This document shows positions 10,189-20,233 of a stretch of DNA of 64,000 bases, piece by piece (within the stretch, counting starts at the first letter, position 1; the number at the start of each line of letters is the position of its first letter). The notes beneath the pieces were generated by a model. The model searched no databases, was not told the origin of the DNA, and saw only the letters and a list, made by a program, of their open reading frames with translations. The translations under genes and the position numbers were made by a program. The stretch is taken from positions 62,001 to 126,000 of the forward strand of contig CAJJAV010000003.1 of NCBI GenBank assembly GCA_905182125.1, read 5' to 3'. Origin of the DNA: an uncultured Candidatus Poseidoniales archaeon (lineage in GTDB: Archaea; Thermoplasmatota; Poseidoniia; Poseidoniales; Poseidoniaceae).

Positions 10189-11343
10189 TCAAGGGAACAC
10201 TGGGCGCGAGGTTTTACCCGAGCCACGGTGACCAATCAATCGAACAGCTTGCCATGGCGGACTTGAGGCATCCTTGAGTGCCGGGTTGAACGCAGGACGA
10301 GCCACTTCCCGCCACGACCAGCGCTTTGACCACATGGACATCAATTCAGTCCTTCGCGCTGCGTCGCATTCAATCCACGGTGTTACATCAGATTTTAATT
10401 CAGCCAGAACATCAAGGTGATTTTCCTCAGTGGCTCCGTTCAGAAGTTCTGATTGCTTTGCATCCATTGGAAGGGTCGCAGGTCGCGTCCAACGGGCGTG
10501 GCCAGAAGGAAGCCAAGTGAAATTCGGATCGGCATGATCGGTTAATCCGGTGAGGCCTGCTGCAAGCAATTTATGTTCGATATCGGCCCTCGTAGGCCAT
10601 ACATAGACTGGAAAACCACCTTGTGCCATTTTGAGATGCTCCGCACCTTTTTCGCTCAACCCGACCTTTTTGCCAAGCGGTAGTTTGTTCATAGGGGGGA
10701 CAAAATATTCGATGGCGCAAGGGATCATCGATGCTCCAGAAGAACGATGTCGCTCAACCAATCGAGCGAAGGAGTGCGTGACAAATTGAGGCAGGGCTCT
10801 GAGACGTTTGGTCTGTCGGTTTCCAAAAGGGGGAATATAGGGCAACAATTCAGCCCACGGGCGCGAAGTCGACGAGGCTTCAATCGAGGGACGCATACCG
10901 GTGTGAAAGGCATAGTAAACGCTGTTTTCTTTTGGCACCTCGAATTCATTGAGCAAAACATCTGCAGCATCAATCAATTCAGTGACATGACGCTTATGGG
11001 CATGCCTTCCAAAAAAACCACCACCCTTGTCCGCCTTTGGGTGAGGTCGTTTCAATTCCACACAACCCATCTTGCCGTGGTCTCGCCATTGTTCCAAGAC
11101 CACGGAATCTTCCAGCAAGGAGCGAAACGAGCAGAAACCAAATGATTCAAGTTCATCGAGCGTGTAATTTTCAACCCAAGGCTTCGGGGAGGTAAGTCGC
11201 TCTTTCGCGATGGAAACATCTTCATCATGATGGATGATCACCTCACCATCCTTTGTCAATCGAAGGTCAAATTCAATACCATCGTGGAATTGAATCGCGT
11301 GCCTCAAACTTTCGAGGGTGTTTTCGGGGGCTTGTTGCCACAT
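10189..11343 (-). CDS. glycerophosphodiester phosphodiesterase family protein, apparently circularly permuted
   Basis: N-terminus starts at APENTLESLRHAIQFHDGIEFDLRLTKDGEVIIHHD; the usual N-terminal HRG segment appears at the extreme C-terminus (VRLIGHRGSGKTSRPVFP). Confidence 0.75.
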   Translation of the reverse strand: MWQQAPENTLESLRHAIQFHDGIEFDLRLTKDGEVIIHHDEDVSIAKERLTSPKPWVENYTLDELESFGFCSFRSLLEDSVVLEQWRDHGKMGCVELKRPHPKADKGGGFFGRHAHKRHVTELIDAADVLLNEFEVPKENSVYYAFHTGMRPSIEASSTSRPWAELLPYIPPFGNRQTKRLRALPQFVTHSFARLVERHRSSGASMIPCAIEYFVPPMNKLPLGKKVGLSEKGAEHLKMAQGGFPVYVWPTRADIEHKLLAAGLTGLTDHADPNFTWLPSGHARWTRPATLPMDAKQSELLNGATEENHLDVLAELKSDVTPWIECDAARRTELMSMWSKRWSWREVARPAFNPALKDASSPPWQAVRLIGHRGSGKTSRPVFP

Positions 11344-11474
11344 GGTCGTACCGTTTCAATGACAGGACCCCTCCCCTTTGACCTCTTGCTCGGTTTCTGG
11401 TGCCTTTTGGTGAACCTGTCCCCCAGCGGTTCAAAGGTCAGAACGCATAAAGCAGGAGTCGATTTCCACGGGGT

Positions 11475-12905
11475 ATGGACCCTTACGATATCATGCTGGG
11501 GCTCATTTTGATTTTGACACCTGTCATCTGTTGGTCATTCACACTTCATGACAAAGGTATGCGCACGCCATTGCGTTCTTGGGGAGAAGTCATCCATAAC
11601 CAGCGATACTATTTGCACGCAATGGGCTACATTGTCATCATTCGTTGGAAGTCGATCACTGACAACCTGAATGAGCCCATAAAAATGGAGACAGGGCACT
11701 GGACTGCTTGGGTCTATGCCCTCGAGGGCGACTTGACACTCCACATTCAGAACATGTTTGCCAACGAAGCATTAACGTCCTTCCTCAATTTCCATTACCT
11801 GTTTATTTACCTGTTTTTGATTTACGTTACAACGGTGTATTTCGCTTACTCCGGGGACAGGGACATGACGGACAAAGTGACCCTCAATTACCTGCTCATT
11901 TACGCCCTTGCCGTACCTTATTACCTCTTTTTCAACGTTGAAGTCACCTCTTCGTGGATCCCTGGAATGGAAGCTTTGCTCTATCATGAAGGATGGTACA
12001 GCGTGTTTTATGCCTCACATGACCCATTGGACAATGCTGTGCCATCGTTGCACGTCGCCATTCCTTTTGGTATTATTTTGCTAAACTGGCTTCATGTTCG
12101 TGAGCAAGGTGGCACCATGAAAAATTGGCGTCATTATCGCTACCACGTGTTTGTTTGCGTGAACACTGTTTTGTTCATGTTCACCATCCTTTACCTTGGA
12201 ATTCACTGGCTGGTTGACATCCCGCTCGGAATGCTTGTTGGTGGCATAGGCGCCTTGTTCATCCATCACTTGCAACCAAGGCTTCGCAATGATCATGGCG
12301 GTTTCTTCAAAGGGTTCACATCACAGAAAATTCGAAGGCACGTGTTCATCGAAGGCGTCGTCACACTCATTATGGTCACGATGATCTTGATGGCGGTCAA
12401 TGTCCAAACCAATTCTGTTGATGAACGGGTATCATACCAACTTGGCCCGGAGGATTCGACCTATGAAATCATTCAGAGGTTCTCCCCTGGCAGCAGCGTC
12501 GATACAACTGTCACCAACCTTCACAGCAACATCACCATCGAGGTCGTGGTCATCATTGTTGAATCTGCAACACCTGCGATGGAAAATGGAAGCATCGATT
12601 GGAGCATGATGAAATCCTTAGGAGAACATTATACCGTGGCTCCAAATTCTACTTTGACCCTCGAAATAGACGCTCCTAAGGTCTACAGTTTGGTCGTCAT
12701 GCACAACCCGAGCGAGGGAGAGGATGATGTGGTTCAGGTTCGGGTGATCAATGATTACCACGAAGATGTGATGCTGCTTGCGATCCTCCTTTCACTCCCA
12801 TCGCTTTGGATCACAGGCTTTGTGGTTCACCGTTTGCGCAGACTCAGCAAACATGGGAGGAGCCTCATCGATTCCACCCCCTCTCACCTTTGGGAAAACG
12901 AATGA
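11475..12905 (+). CDS. PAP2-superfamily/inositol phosphotransferase-like membrane protein
   Basis: DNAVPSLHVAIPFGI and GIHWLVDIPLGMLVGG PAP2 motifs among many TM helices, plus a C-terminal extracytoplasmic domain. Confidence 0.75.
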   Translation: MDPYDIMLGLILILTPVICWSFTLHDKGMRTPLRSWGEVIHNQRYYLHAMGYIVIIRWKSITDNLNEPIKMETGHWTAWVYALEGDLTLHIQNMFANEALTSFLNFHYLFIYLFLIYVTTVYFAYSGDRDMTDKVTLNYLLIYALAVPYYLFFNVEVTSSWIPGMEALLYHEGWYSVFYASHDPLDNAVPSLHVAIPFGIILLNWLHVREQGGTMKNWRHYRYHVFVCVNTVLFMFTILYLGIHWLVDIPLGMLVGGIGALFIHHLQPRLRNDHGGFFKGFTSQKIRRHVFIEGVVTLIMVTMILMAVNVQTNSVDERVSYQLGPEDSTYEIIQRFSPGSSVDTTVTNLHSNITIEVVVIIVESATPAMENGSIDWSMMKSLGEHYTVAPNSTLTLEIDAPKVYSLVVMHNPSEGEDDVVQVRVINDYHEDVMLLAILLSLPSLWITGFVVHRLRRLSKHGRSLIDSTPSHLWENE

Positions 12906-12950
12906 GTCCCACACGGTGTGTGTTATGAGGGCGTGGCACCTCCACACATC

Positions 12951-13763
12951 ATGGCCGGAGCAGAGGATGTGGCCAGCACAGTCAACGAACTGTTCGAGAG
13001 CCCCGGCGGCAGACTGCTGCTCGATATCAAGGCACATTTACGACGGAGATTGAACTTCCTCCTCGTGGTATTCGGCCTGGTTTTTGTGGCTACATTCCCC
13101 CTTGCCTCATCCGTAATTTCATGGCTCATTTTACCCGAGCGCCTGCCGGATGACGTGAACATCATCGTCATCACGCCTGTTGAGTTCATTCTGCTGCAGG
13201 TGAAACTGGCGGCGTATTGCGCCGGCTTTACAGTCTTGACAATTCTGCTCACCGAAGGCGCATGGCGAGGCAGCAAAAACCCAGCGCTCAAGCAAAGGCT
13301 GGATGAACTGAAAGCAACTGCCCCTCGTCCATCACTGGCCATGCTGGCAACCCTGATCGGCGTTCTTGTTCTTGCGAGCCTCGGGATCACCTATGCGTGG
13401 AACCTCCTCATTCCGATGCTTTTGGAATACCTCACGAACGATGCACAAAGCGTCGGTCTTTCAACAGAATGGCGCCTTTCGAGTTATGTTGGCTTTATCA
13501 CCAATTTGGCTGTTGCTTCCGCCGTTGGGTTTCAAGCTCCGGTTGCAACCCTTCTTGTTCTTCGACTCGAAGTGGTTTCACGACGGGTTGTCCGAAGTTA
13601 CCGCCGGCACATCTGGTTCACTGCTTTTGTACTCGGAGCATTGCTTTCTCCACCAGATCCGCTCTCACTTTTCTTGGTCGCTATGCCGGTCATTGTGTTG
13701 TTTGAAGCGGCACTCATGCTCGACACCATCACCCGGAAAGGCAAGGCATCAGAGGCTCAATGA
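12951..13763 (+). CDS. tatC: TatC family Sec-independent protein translocase subunit
   Basis: HLRRRLNFLLVVFGLVF, ITPVEFILLQVKLAAYCA, LLSPPDPLSLFLVAMPVIVLFEAAL. Confidence 0.75.
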   Translation: MAGAEDVASTVNELFESPGGRLLLDIKAHLRRRLNFLLVVFGLVFVATFPLASSVISWLILPERLPDDVNIIVITPVEFILLQVKLAAYCAGFTVLTILLTEGAWRGSKNPALKQRLDELKATAPRPSLAMLATLIGVLVLASLGITYAWNLLIPMLLEYLTNDAQSVGLSTEWRLSSYVGFITNLAVASAVGFQAPVATLLVLRLEVVSRRVVRSYRRHIWFTAFVLGALLSPPDPLSLFLVAMPVIVLFEAALMLDTITRKGKASEAQ

Positions 13764-14639
13764 AGGCGGCAGATCAGCAAGCGGGAGGGGCATGTTCCCG
13801 GGTGACTGCTGATATGATTGGCCATGGAAATCTGAACCACATGTGGAACTCATACCACCGTTCCGTACTGCCATAAGCAAAGCGTGACGGTAAGGATCTG
13901 GATGGCTCCGGTGAAAACATTCGATGGCGTCAACACCCGCTGATTTGCAATACGTCACCAATGGCTCGACCGGGACACCATAATAGATCGGGTGGGCCAA
14001 TGAAACAAATCCACCGCTCGCATGAACTGCAGCTGTTGCTTCTTCGATGCTCGGTTTCTTTCGAACAATCGCAAGAGGGCGACCGTCGCCTAGCCACTGG
14101 TCAAACACCTCTTGACGATCTGTTGCATAGCCTTGAGCAATCATTTCATCTGCGAGATGTGGGCGTCCGACAGAACCATCCGCTCGTGCAAGCACTGCCT
14201 TGATGTCGATGTTCAACCCATGTTGATTGGCAAGTGCTACCATCTGTTGCATGCGGGGTCCTCGACTTTCACCAAGCGGAGCAAGCCAATTGGCAAAGTC
14301 TGCTCGCTGTTGAGGTGAAAAGTTTGCACTTGGGAAATATGCGAGTAAATGCCATGATGTTGGCGCTCGATCTCGCCCCCACAAAGTCATCTCTTCCTCG
14401 ACGATTGGAAGTCCTGGCTCACATGTGATTTCAACACCGGGAATAAAATCAATTCCTGCTTCAAGTGCTGCTTTTTTCGCTTGATCCCAACCAGCGATGG
14501 TGTCGTGGTCGGTCAGCGCCCAATGCTTGACTCCAGCAGCAGCCATCAACTTGGCCACGGTGTCGACTGAATGCTCGCCGTCACTGTTGGTGGAGTGGCT
14601 GTGCAAATCGAACGCATCAGACCACATTGTTTCTACCAT
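13749..14639 (-). CDS. PHP domain metal-dependent phosphoesterase
   Basis: DLHSHSTNSDGEHS, ALTDHDTIAGWDQAK, GVEITCE, SLAHPIYYG, CGSDFHG motifs. Confidence 0.9.
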   Translation of the reverse strand: MVETMWSDAFDLHSHSTNSDGEHSVDTVAKLMAAAGVKHWALTDHDTIAGWDQAKKAALEAGIDFIPGVEITCEPGLPIVEEEMTLWGRDRAPTSWHLLAYFPSANFSPQQRADFANWLAPLGESRGPRMQQMVALANQHGLNIDIKAVLARADGSVGRPHLADEMIAQGYATDRQEVFDQWLGDGRPLAIVRKKPSIEEATAAVHASGGFVSLAHPIYYGVPVEPLVTYCKSAGVDAIECFHRSHPDPYRHALLMAVRNGGMSSTCGSDFHGQSYQQSPGNMPLPLADLPPSLSL

Positions 14640-14669
14640 GGAATCAACCCCTATTGACCTTCGCTTCTT

Positions 14670-15632
14670 TCAAAAAAGCCCATCGAGGTCCGGAAGGTCA
14701 GGTGTTGTGACGACAACAGGGACCTCTGCCGGCGTAGCAATGAGAAGATCATCGATGCTTGGAAGATCGGGTAAACCCGGGAGTGACGCTGCGGCTGGTT
14801 GAGGTTGTGCGTATGGTGAAGGCAACAAATCGCTTAAGTCTGGCATGGATGGAAGGGTGTTCGAAAGCTTTGGTTCTTGAGGATCATTGACTGGAGAACC
14901 ACCAGATGGCAGAGGTATGTTGGCGAGGGGCGTCCGTGTATCAGTTGAGGCGAGTGACCCGATGCTTTGGGTGAACTGTCTGCCTTGATCGGTATGGACG
15001 TGTGGAGGTGGGTGCAGTGCTGCCTGTTCAGCAGCAGCGGCACCGTGGACTCCAGAAGTCAGTGAAGCAAGGGCTGAGGTGATCGACTCAGAACTGGGGG
15101 CTGGTGAAGGAGTTGGAATTGGAGCAGAGGTTGGTGATGCAGCAGCCATGAGTGCGGCCGTCACATTGAGAGCAGCGAGTGAATCGAATTCAGGTGGCTG
15201 CTGAACGGCCGCTTGTGGAACCGCGGGTTGAGGCGATGTTGTGATGCTTGAGGGGGCTGCTGCCGCCGTCATGAGTGAGGCCGTCACGTTGAGGGCGGCG
15301 AGCAAATCCAGTTCAGATGGCTGATGGACAGCCGCTTGTTGTTTCACAGGTTGTGAAGCGGTGGTGGTGCTGTATGGTGTTGGCGTGGAATCAAAGGCCT
15401 CATATTGCTCTTGAACGCTCGGGTGGTTCGGTAATTCTGGAACACTGCGCTCTCGTGATGCGAAAAAGGAAACGATGAAAAGAAGACCTGCCAGAACAAG
15501 ACTCACAAATTCTTCAATGCTCCAACCGCTTGCAAAAGCCAAGTTCGACAACCCATTGATGACGGCAAAAGCGACGAATAAAGAGCCTGCAACGAGGGTT
15601 GCGCTAGAGAGACGTGGGGCTTTTTGTTCCAT
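14670..15632 (-). CDS. hypothetical membrane protein with Ala/Pro/Ser-rich cytoplasmic region
   Basis: Two N-terminal TM segments, then a duplicated LAALNVTA(S/A)LM(T/A)AA segment and a low-complexity tail. Confidence 0.55.
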   Translation of the reverse strand: MEQKAPRLSSATLVAGSLFVAFAVINGLSNLAFASGWSIEEFVSLVLAGLLFIVSFFASRERSVPELPNHPSVQEQYEAFDSTPTPYSTTTASQPVKQQAAVHQPSELDLLAALNVTASLMTAAAAPSSITTSPQPAVPQAAVQQPPEFDSLAALNVTAALMAAASPTSAPIPTPSPAPSSESITSALASLTSGVHGAAAAEQAALHPPPHVHTDQGRQFTQSIGSLASTDTRTPLANIPLPSGGSPVNDPQEPKLSNTLPSMPDLSDLLPSPYAQPQPAAASLPGLPDLPSIDDLLIATPAEVPVVVTTPDLPDLDGLF

Positions 15633-15641
15633 TCATTCACC

Positions 15642-16583
15642 TCACTGGGCCACGACGTGTTCTGCTGCTCGGACCGTGTTTTCCATCAGCATAGCGATGG
15701 TCATTGGACCGACGCCACCTGGAACAGGTGAAAGCCAAGCAGCCTTCTGTGCGACTTCGGGATGCACATCGCCGGCCAATCGCCATCCTCGTTCTCGGGA
15801 ATCATCATCAACACGGTTGATGCCGACATCAACCACCACCGCTCCAGATTTGATCCAATCTGCACGGACCATCTCTGGGCGGCCAATTGCAGCCACCACA
15901 ATGTCTGCTTGGGCACAGACTGCTTGGGCATTGTTAGTTCTTGAGTGGACGATCGTCACGGTCGCATCTGCACCTTTAGCGCCAAGCAAAAGCGCTTGTG
16001 GGTTTCCAACGATTCGAGAGCGACCAAGGACAACAGCTTGCTTGCCTGATAGATCAATTCCAGCCCACTGGAGCATGCGCATCACGCCACTCGGCGTGCA
16101 TGGAAGCATACCATCGAGACGCCCTTGGACCAACCGTCCCAAATTCTCGGGGTGGAATCCGTCAACGTCCTTGCCTGGATGAATTAAATCGGTCAACGCT
16201 TCTTCATCCATGTGGGATGGGAGAGGAGATTGAACGAGAATACCATGCAGTGAGGTATCGTCGTTGAGCCTCTGAATGACTTCACGAACTTCGCTTTCAG
16301 TGGAGTCTTCCGGCAACGAAATGTGGGTGCTCTTGATGCCAAGCCGTTCACACGCTTTGACTTTGGAATTCACATAGACATGGCTGGCAGGATCATCCCC
16401 GACAATCACGACGGACAAATGAGGTTCGACCCCTGCGGAACGGCAAGCGGAAATGCGGTCGTGAAGTTCGTCCTCCACGCTTGCAGCACAAGCTTTGCCG
16501 TCCAAGCGTTGTGCGACCATGCTTTGGCCAGCCGCTCTTCGAACTTGAGCGTTCGCTTCAGAGACCTTTGCCACCAGCGACAC
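15642..16583 (-). CDS. folD: bifunctional methylenetetrahydrofolate dehydrogenase/cyclohydrolase
   Basis: VGDDPASHVYVNSKVKACERLGI, GILVQSPLPSHMDE, PGKDVDGFHPENLGRL, VVLGRSRIVGNPQALLL, PVPGGVGPMTIAML; true start may be nearer 16520. Confidence 0.95.
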   Translation of the reverse strand: MSLVAKVSEANAQVRRAAGQSMVAQRLDGKACAASVEDELHDRISACRSAGVEPHLSVVIVGDDPASHVYVNSKVKACERLGIKSTHISLPEDSTESEVREVIQRLNDDTSLHGILVQSPLPSHMDEEALTDLIHPGKDVDGFHPENLGRLVQGRLDGMLPCTPSGVMRMLQWAGIDLSGKQAVVLGRSRIVGNPQALLLGAKGADATVTIVHSRTNNAQAVCAQADIVVAAIGRPEMVRADWIKSGAVVVDVGINRVDDDSRERGWRLAGDVHPEVAQKAAWLSPVPGGVGPMTIAMLMENTVRAAEHVVAQ

Positions 16584-16679
16584 ACTTCCCGCTATGAAGG
16601 GCTGGAAAAATAGAGATTCATCTTAGAACAGCATGTTTTGCTGGAGACAAAACAAGTTCACGGTCTTATCGTTAAAAGG

Positions 16680-16752
16680 AGCCTGCGGAGGGACTCGAAC
16701 CCCCGGCCTTCGGATTACAAATCCGATGCACTACCAGCTATGCTACACAGGC
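16680..16752 (-). tRNA. tRNA-Thr (anticodon TGT)
   Basis: Reverse complement gcctgtgtagcatagctggtagtgcatcggatttgtaatccgaaggccgggggttcgagtccctccgcaggc folds as a cloverleaf; 7-bp acceptor stem, loop TTTGTAA, T-loop TTCGAGT. Confidence 0.93.
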
Positions 16753-16776
16753 GATGGTTCGGCCAAAGGCTAACCC

Positions 16777-18135
16777 TTGATGAATGAAACGGGTGTCCAA
16801 CTTACAAAAATCAAGAGACAACTCAAAGAACACAGCCGCATTCGCCCTCTTATGGACAACGATGCTGGTGCAGGTTTGCTCAATCCCTACGCACAGACAA
16901 AAGTGGGCAGTGATGCGATTTTTGCATGGTGGGCCCGCTACAAGGAAGCCATAGCCACCGGAGCTGATGCAGTCAATGGGACCATTGGCGCGTTGCTCGA
17001 GGACGATGGATCCCTTGCCATCAACGCCGTTGTTGATGAAGCCGTCCGAAAGGCGCCACCGGTCGAAATTGCAGCCTATGCCCCGCTCAAGGGGTTGCCA
17101 GCGTTCCTCGATCTCGCCAAAACGTTGGCCCTCGGTGATCGGCGAAGTGACCTCGAAGCCATGGGCATCTCCACAACCGCCACGGCGTCTGCTGGTGGCT
17201 CTGGCGCTCTGTACCTCGCCGCTAACAATTTTGCAAACCGAGGCGATCATGTTCTCTTGCGTGACCGACATTGGGGGCCCTACAAAGGATTCCTCTCAGG
17301 ATGCGATCTCAAAACTCTGACCTATCCGCTGCTTCCAACCTATGACTCACCTCATCCATACCTCGACCTTCAAGGATTCAAAGAGCAACTTTCGGTCTTG
17401 TGCACATCCCAAGATAAAGTGATGATGTGGATCAATGATCCAGCACACAACCCAACCGGCCTGTCCCTCACCCCTGGTGGGCGAATGGCCATGTTGGAAG
17501 CCGTGATGGAAAGTGCTTCGGTGAACGAAAATGTTGGGCACACATTGCTCCTCGATGTCGCCTATCATCTGTATGCAGATGAACCTCATGGTTGGGCTGA
17601 AACATTGTATGAAGCAATGAATGAGGGGTGGCCATGGCCAGAAAACTTGCTCATCACTTTTGCTCTTTCACTCTCGAAGTCGCATACCATGTACGGTTTG
17701 CGAACCGGCGCGTTGGTCAGCCTTCATCCCGATGAAACAGTCACTGAACGCATCGATACGGTGATGGGTGTCACGGGCCGGCAGACATGGTCTGCAGCGC
17801 CACGTGTATCGCAATACACCGTCAGTGAGATGCACGCATCTGACGAAGGTGGTGCAGCATGGAGCAAAGAACGAGATCGCCTACAAGCCCTGCTTGTTGA
17901 ACGACGCAGTGCCCTCATCAAGGCGTGCGATGAACTCAATGTGCCCCTCAATCCGACACACGATGGATTCTTTGCTTGGCTTGAACATGAAAATCCATCT
18001 GCAATCGCAGAGGCTTGCGCTGAGCAACACGTCTACTTGGTCCCACTCACCGGGGGGGTACGTATTGGATTGTGTGCCGTGCCAATTGAGCAAATTCCAA
18101 AGGTCGCACAGGCGTTAGCCAACGCACTTGAATGA
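16777..18135 (+). CDS. class I/II PLP-dependent aminotransferase
   Basis: WINDPAHNPTGLSLTPGGR, LLLDVAYHLYADEP, FALSLSKSHTMYGLRTGALV (PLP lysine region). Confidence 0.85.
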   Translation: MMNETGVQLTKIKRQLKEHSRIRPLMDNDAGAGLLNPYAQTKVGSDAIFAWWARYKEAIATGADAVNGTIGALLEDDGSLAINAVVDEAVRKAPPVEIAAYAPLKGLPAFLDLAKTLALGDRRSDLEAMGISTTATASAGGSGALYLAANNFANRGDHVLLRDRHWGPYKGFLSGCDLKTLTYPLLPTYDSPHPYLDLQGFKEQLSVLCTSQDKVMMWINDPAHNPTGLSLTPGGRMAMLEAVMESASVNENVGHTLLLDVAYHLYADEPHGWAETLYEAMNEGWPWPENLLITFALSLSKSHTMYGLRTGALVSLHPDETVTERIDTVMGVTGRQTWSAAPRVSQYTVSEMHASDEGGAAWSKERDRLQALLVERRSALIKACDELNVPLNPTHDGFFAWLEHENPSAIAEACAEQHVYLVPLTGGVRIGLCAVPIEQIPKVAQALANALE

Positions 18136-18144
18136 GGGGATTCA

Positions 18145-18522
18145 ATGCTTAAAAACGGCAGAGAAAATTTCCTGATTGGCAGTCTAATCTGCCTTGTCAC
18201 TGGGGCATTTTTCACCGTTGGAGGCATTTATTCAATCGGTTCGACCATCGGTGTGTGCGGCGTTGTTCTTTTTGTCGTCGGCATGTCGATGCCTACGCAA
18301 AGGGGCATGACACCCGAAGACGTAGCAAACTGGCTCCCTACCGCTGAACAACTGCCTGATGCTGGACGCGTCATGTACCGTGTCGACGTCACCCTTGACG
18401 AACCAAAGAAATCATCCATCTTGTGTGGACCGTGCGGCACAGTGACGCTTGTGGATGGTGAGAAACCAACCACGTTTGTTTGCCCTTCGTGTGCCTCAGC
18501 GCTTTGGGATGAAGAAGAATAA
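18145..18522 (+). CDS. small membrane protein with C-terminal zinc-ribbon-like motif
   Basis: Two N-terminal TM helices, then CGPCGT...CPSCA. Confidence 0.6.
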   Translation: MLKNGRENFLIGSLICLVTGAFFTVGGIYSIGSTIGVCGVVLFVVGMSMPTQRGMTPEDVANWLPTAEQLPDAGRVMYRVDVTLDEPKKSSILCGPCGTVTLVDGEKPTTFVCPSCASALWDEEE

Positions 18523-18579
18523 GCGGATGCAGCCTCGACCTCATGAACCTGCAATATTGGGCAATGGACAGGGACAGAT

Positions 18580-20094
18580 TTGAAGGGCGTTGGGCGCCCC
18601 GAGAGAACCATGGACGCACCATCATTGCTGAACCCTGAGCGGAGAATGCTCAAAGCAATGCAAACGGATGTCGGACGAACATGGAGTTTAAACGAGGTCC
18701 TCAAAGCCTGCAACTGGACTGACCAAGCTGTTGCTGCGGCTGCCGGTCACGGCTTGACCAACCACGGGATGGTGGAAACCATGGAACATGTGGTTCGAAC
18801 GGTAAAGGCTGCATCAGAAGGCCTCAAAGCAGCGCAAGAGGGACTCCTTGAACAGCGCCTCTGGAGTTGGATTCAATCCACAGAGTCGGCATCGATGGCT
18901 GACCTTCAGTCTGCCTTTGAACGTCATGAAGCCGGCCCAGGTGTTGGTTTGCTCAAACGCCTTGGCGTTCTGTTAATCGATGGTACATTTCAATCCGATG
19001 ACCCAGAACATGTCGGACGGGAAATCGAACAGCGGGCCACCTTCATCAGGGGCTTACCGTGTTCAATCGAAACGGCAGACTCAACAATGCTGGAGCACTT
19101 CAAATCACGTCGAGGCCTTATCGAAATTGCGGAACAAACAACGCGCACTTGGTCGTTAACCGAAGCTGGTGCACACCTCGGTGGCGAACATCTTGAAGAA
19201 AAAGAGGCCGTTTCCGAAATCACCACAGAATTGCTTCAATCAGAAGCATGGAAAGATGCTGAATTCCGTTCATTCGACGTCACATTAGAGTCTGCAAGCC
19301 CACGAACGGGCCGCAGCCACCCAATGCAAGCACTGATCGAACGAGTTCGTGCGATTTTCTTAGAGATGGGATTCTCAGAACTGGTCGATGATTATGTCCA
19401 AACAGCAGGTTGGAACATGGATGCATTGTTCATACCCCAAGACCACCCTGCTCGAGAGATGCAGGATACATTCTACCTCGAAAACCCAGCCTCACTGCCT
19501 CTTCCTGCAGATTTGGTCAAGGCCTGGGGCGACATTCACGAGCATGGTGGAGTGACGGGCTCCGTCGGATGGGGTGGTGCTTTTTCCAAGGCGACTTCTG
19601 AAAAGGGCCTCCTTCGAACGCATACGACGGTCAACACCATCCAATACCTCGCAGCCCACCCAGACGAAGCTTGCCGAGTGTTTTCAGTCGACCGTGTTTT
19701 CAGAAAAGAAGCCATCGATCGAACTCACCTGCCAGAATTCCATCAGATTGAAGGCATCATTATGGAAGAGGGAGCCAACCTCCAGATGCTCGTCACGACC
19801 ATGAAGACATTCTATGCCAAGATGGGCTGTCCAGAAGTCAGGGTGCGTCCAGCCTATTTCCCATACACAGAACCAAGCCTCGAAATTGAAGTAAAATGGC
19901 GTGGTAAGTGGCTGGAATTAGGTGGGGCAGGTATCTTTCGACCTGAAGTCACCGAACCGCTTGGGATCTCAACCCCGGTGTTGGCATGGGGCATGGGACT
20001 TGAGCGATTGGCAATGCTGGTCCTCGGTCTCGATGATATCCGTCAACTCTACATCTCGGACCTCGAATGGCTACGAAATCAACCTATTCTGTGA
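18580..20094 (+). CDS. pheS: phenylalanyl-tRNA synthetase alpha subunit
   Basis: HPMQALIERVRAIFLEMGFSE, DHPAREMQDTFYL, LLRTHTTVNTIQYLA, FRKEAIDRTHLPEFHQIEGI, WLELGGAGIFRPEV, AWGMGLERLAMLVLGLDDIRQLY. Confidence 0.95.
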   Translation: MKGVGRPERTMDAPSLLNPERRMLKAMQTDVGRTWSLNEVLKACNWTDQAVAAAAGHGLTNHGMVETMEHVVRTVKAASEGLKAAQEGLLEQRLWSWIQSTESASMADLQSAFERHEAGPGVGLLKRLGVLLIDGTFQSDDPEHVGREIEQRATFIRGLPCSIETADSTMLEHFKSRRGLIEIAEQTTRTWSLTEAGAHLGGEHLEEKEAVSEITTELLQSEAWKDAEFRSFDVTLESASPRTGRSHPMQALIERVRAIFLEMGFSELVDDYVQTAGWNMDALFIPQDHPAREMQDTFYLENPASLPLPADLVKAWGDIHEHGGVTGSVGWGGAFSKATSEKGLLRTHTTVNTIQYLAAHPDEACRVFSVDRVFRKEAIDRTHLPEFHQIEGIIMEEGANLQMLVTTMKTFYAKMGCPEVRVRPAYFPYTEPSLEIEVKWRGKWLELGGAGIFRPEVTEPLGISTPVLAWGMGLERLAMLVLGLDDIRQLYISDLEWLRNQPIL

Positions 20095-20233
20095 CACGGA
20101 ACGGTGTATGGTTGACCTCAAACGGTAGAGAGCTCCAATTTAGACCAACCTTGTTTTAGGGGAGATGCCGGGACCGCGTCATGTACTGGTTGACTACAAC
20201 ATGGTGTTGTAAGCCTCCGTTCGAGGGATTTAC

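Noticed and set aside
10189-10245. GHRGSGKT at the C-terminus matching a Walker A/shikimate-kinase P-loop
   Set aside because: Only about 10 residues follow before the stop, so no kinase domain exists; the HRG context fits the missing GDPD beta-1 segment better
12923-13390. 155 aa minus strand ORF
   Set aside because: Antisense to the TatC-like gene; Ser/Arg-rich shadow translation
15475-16182. 235 aa + strand ORF
   Set aside because: Antisense to folD, whose motifs are unambiguous
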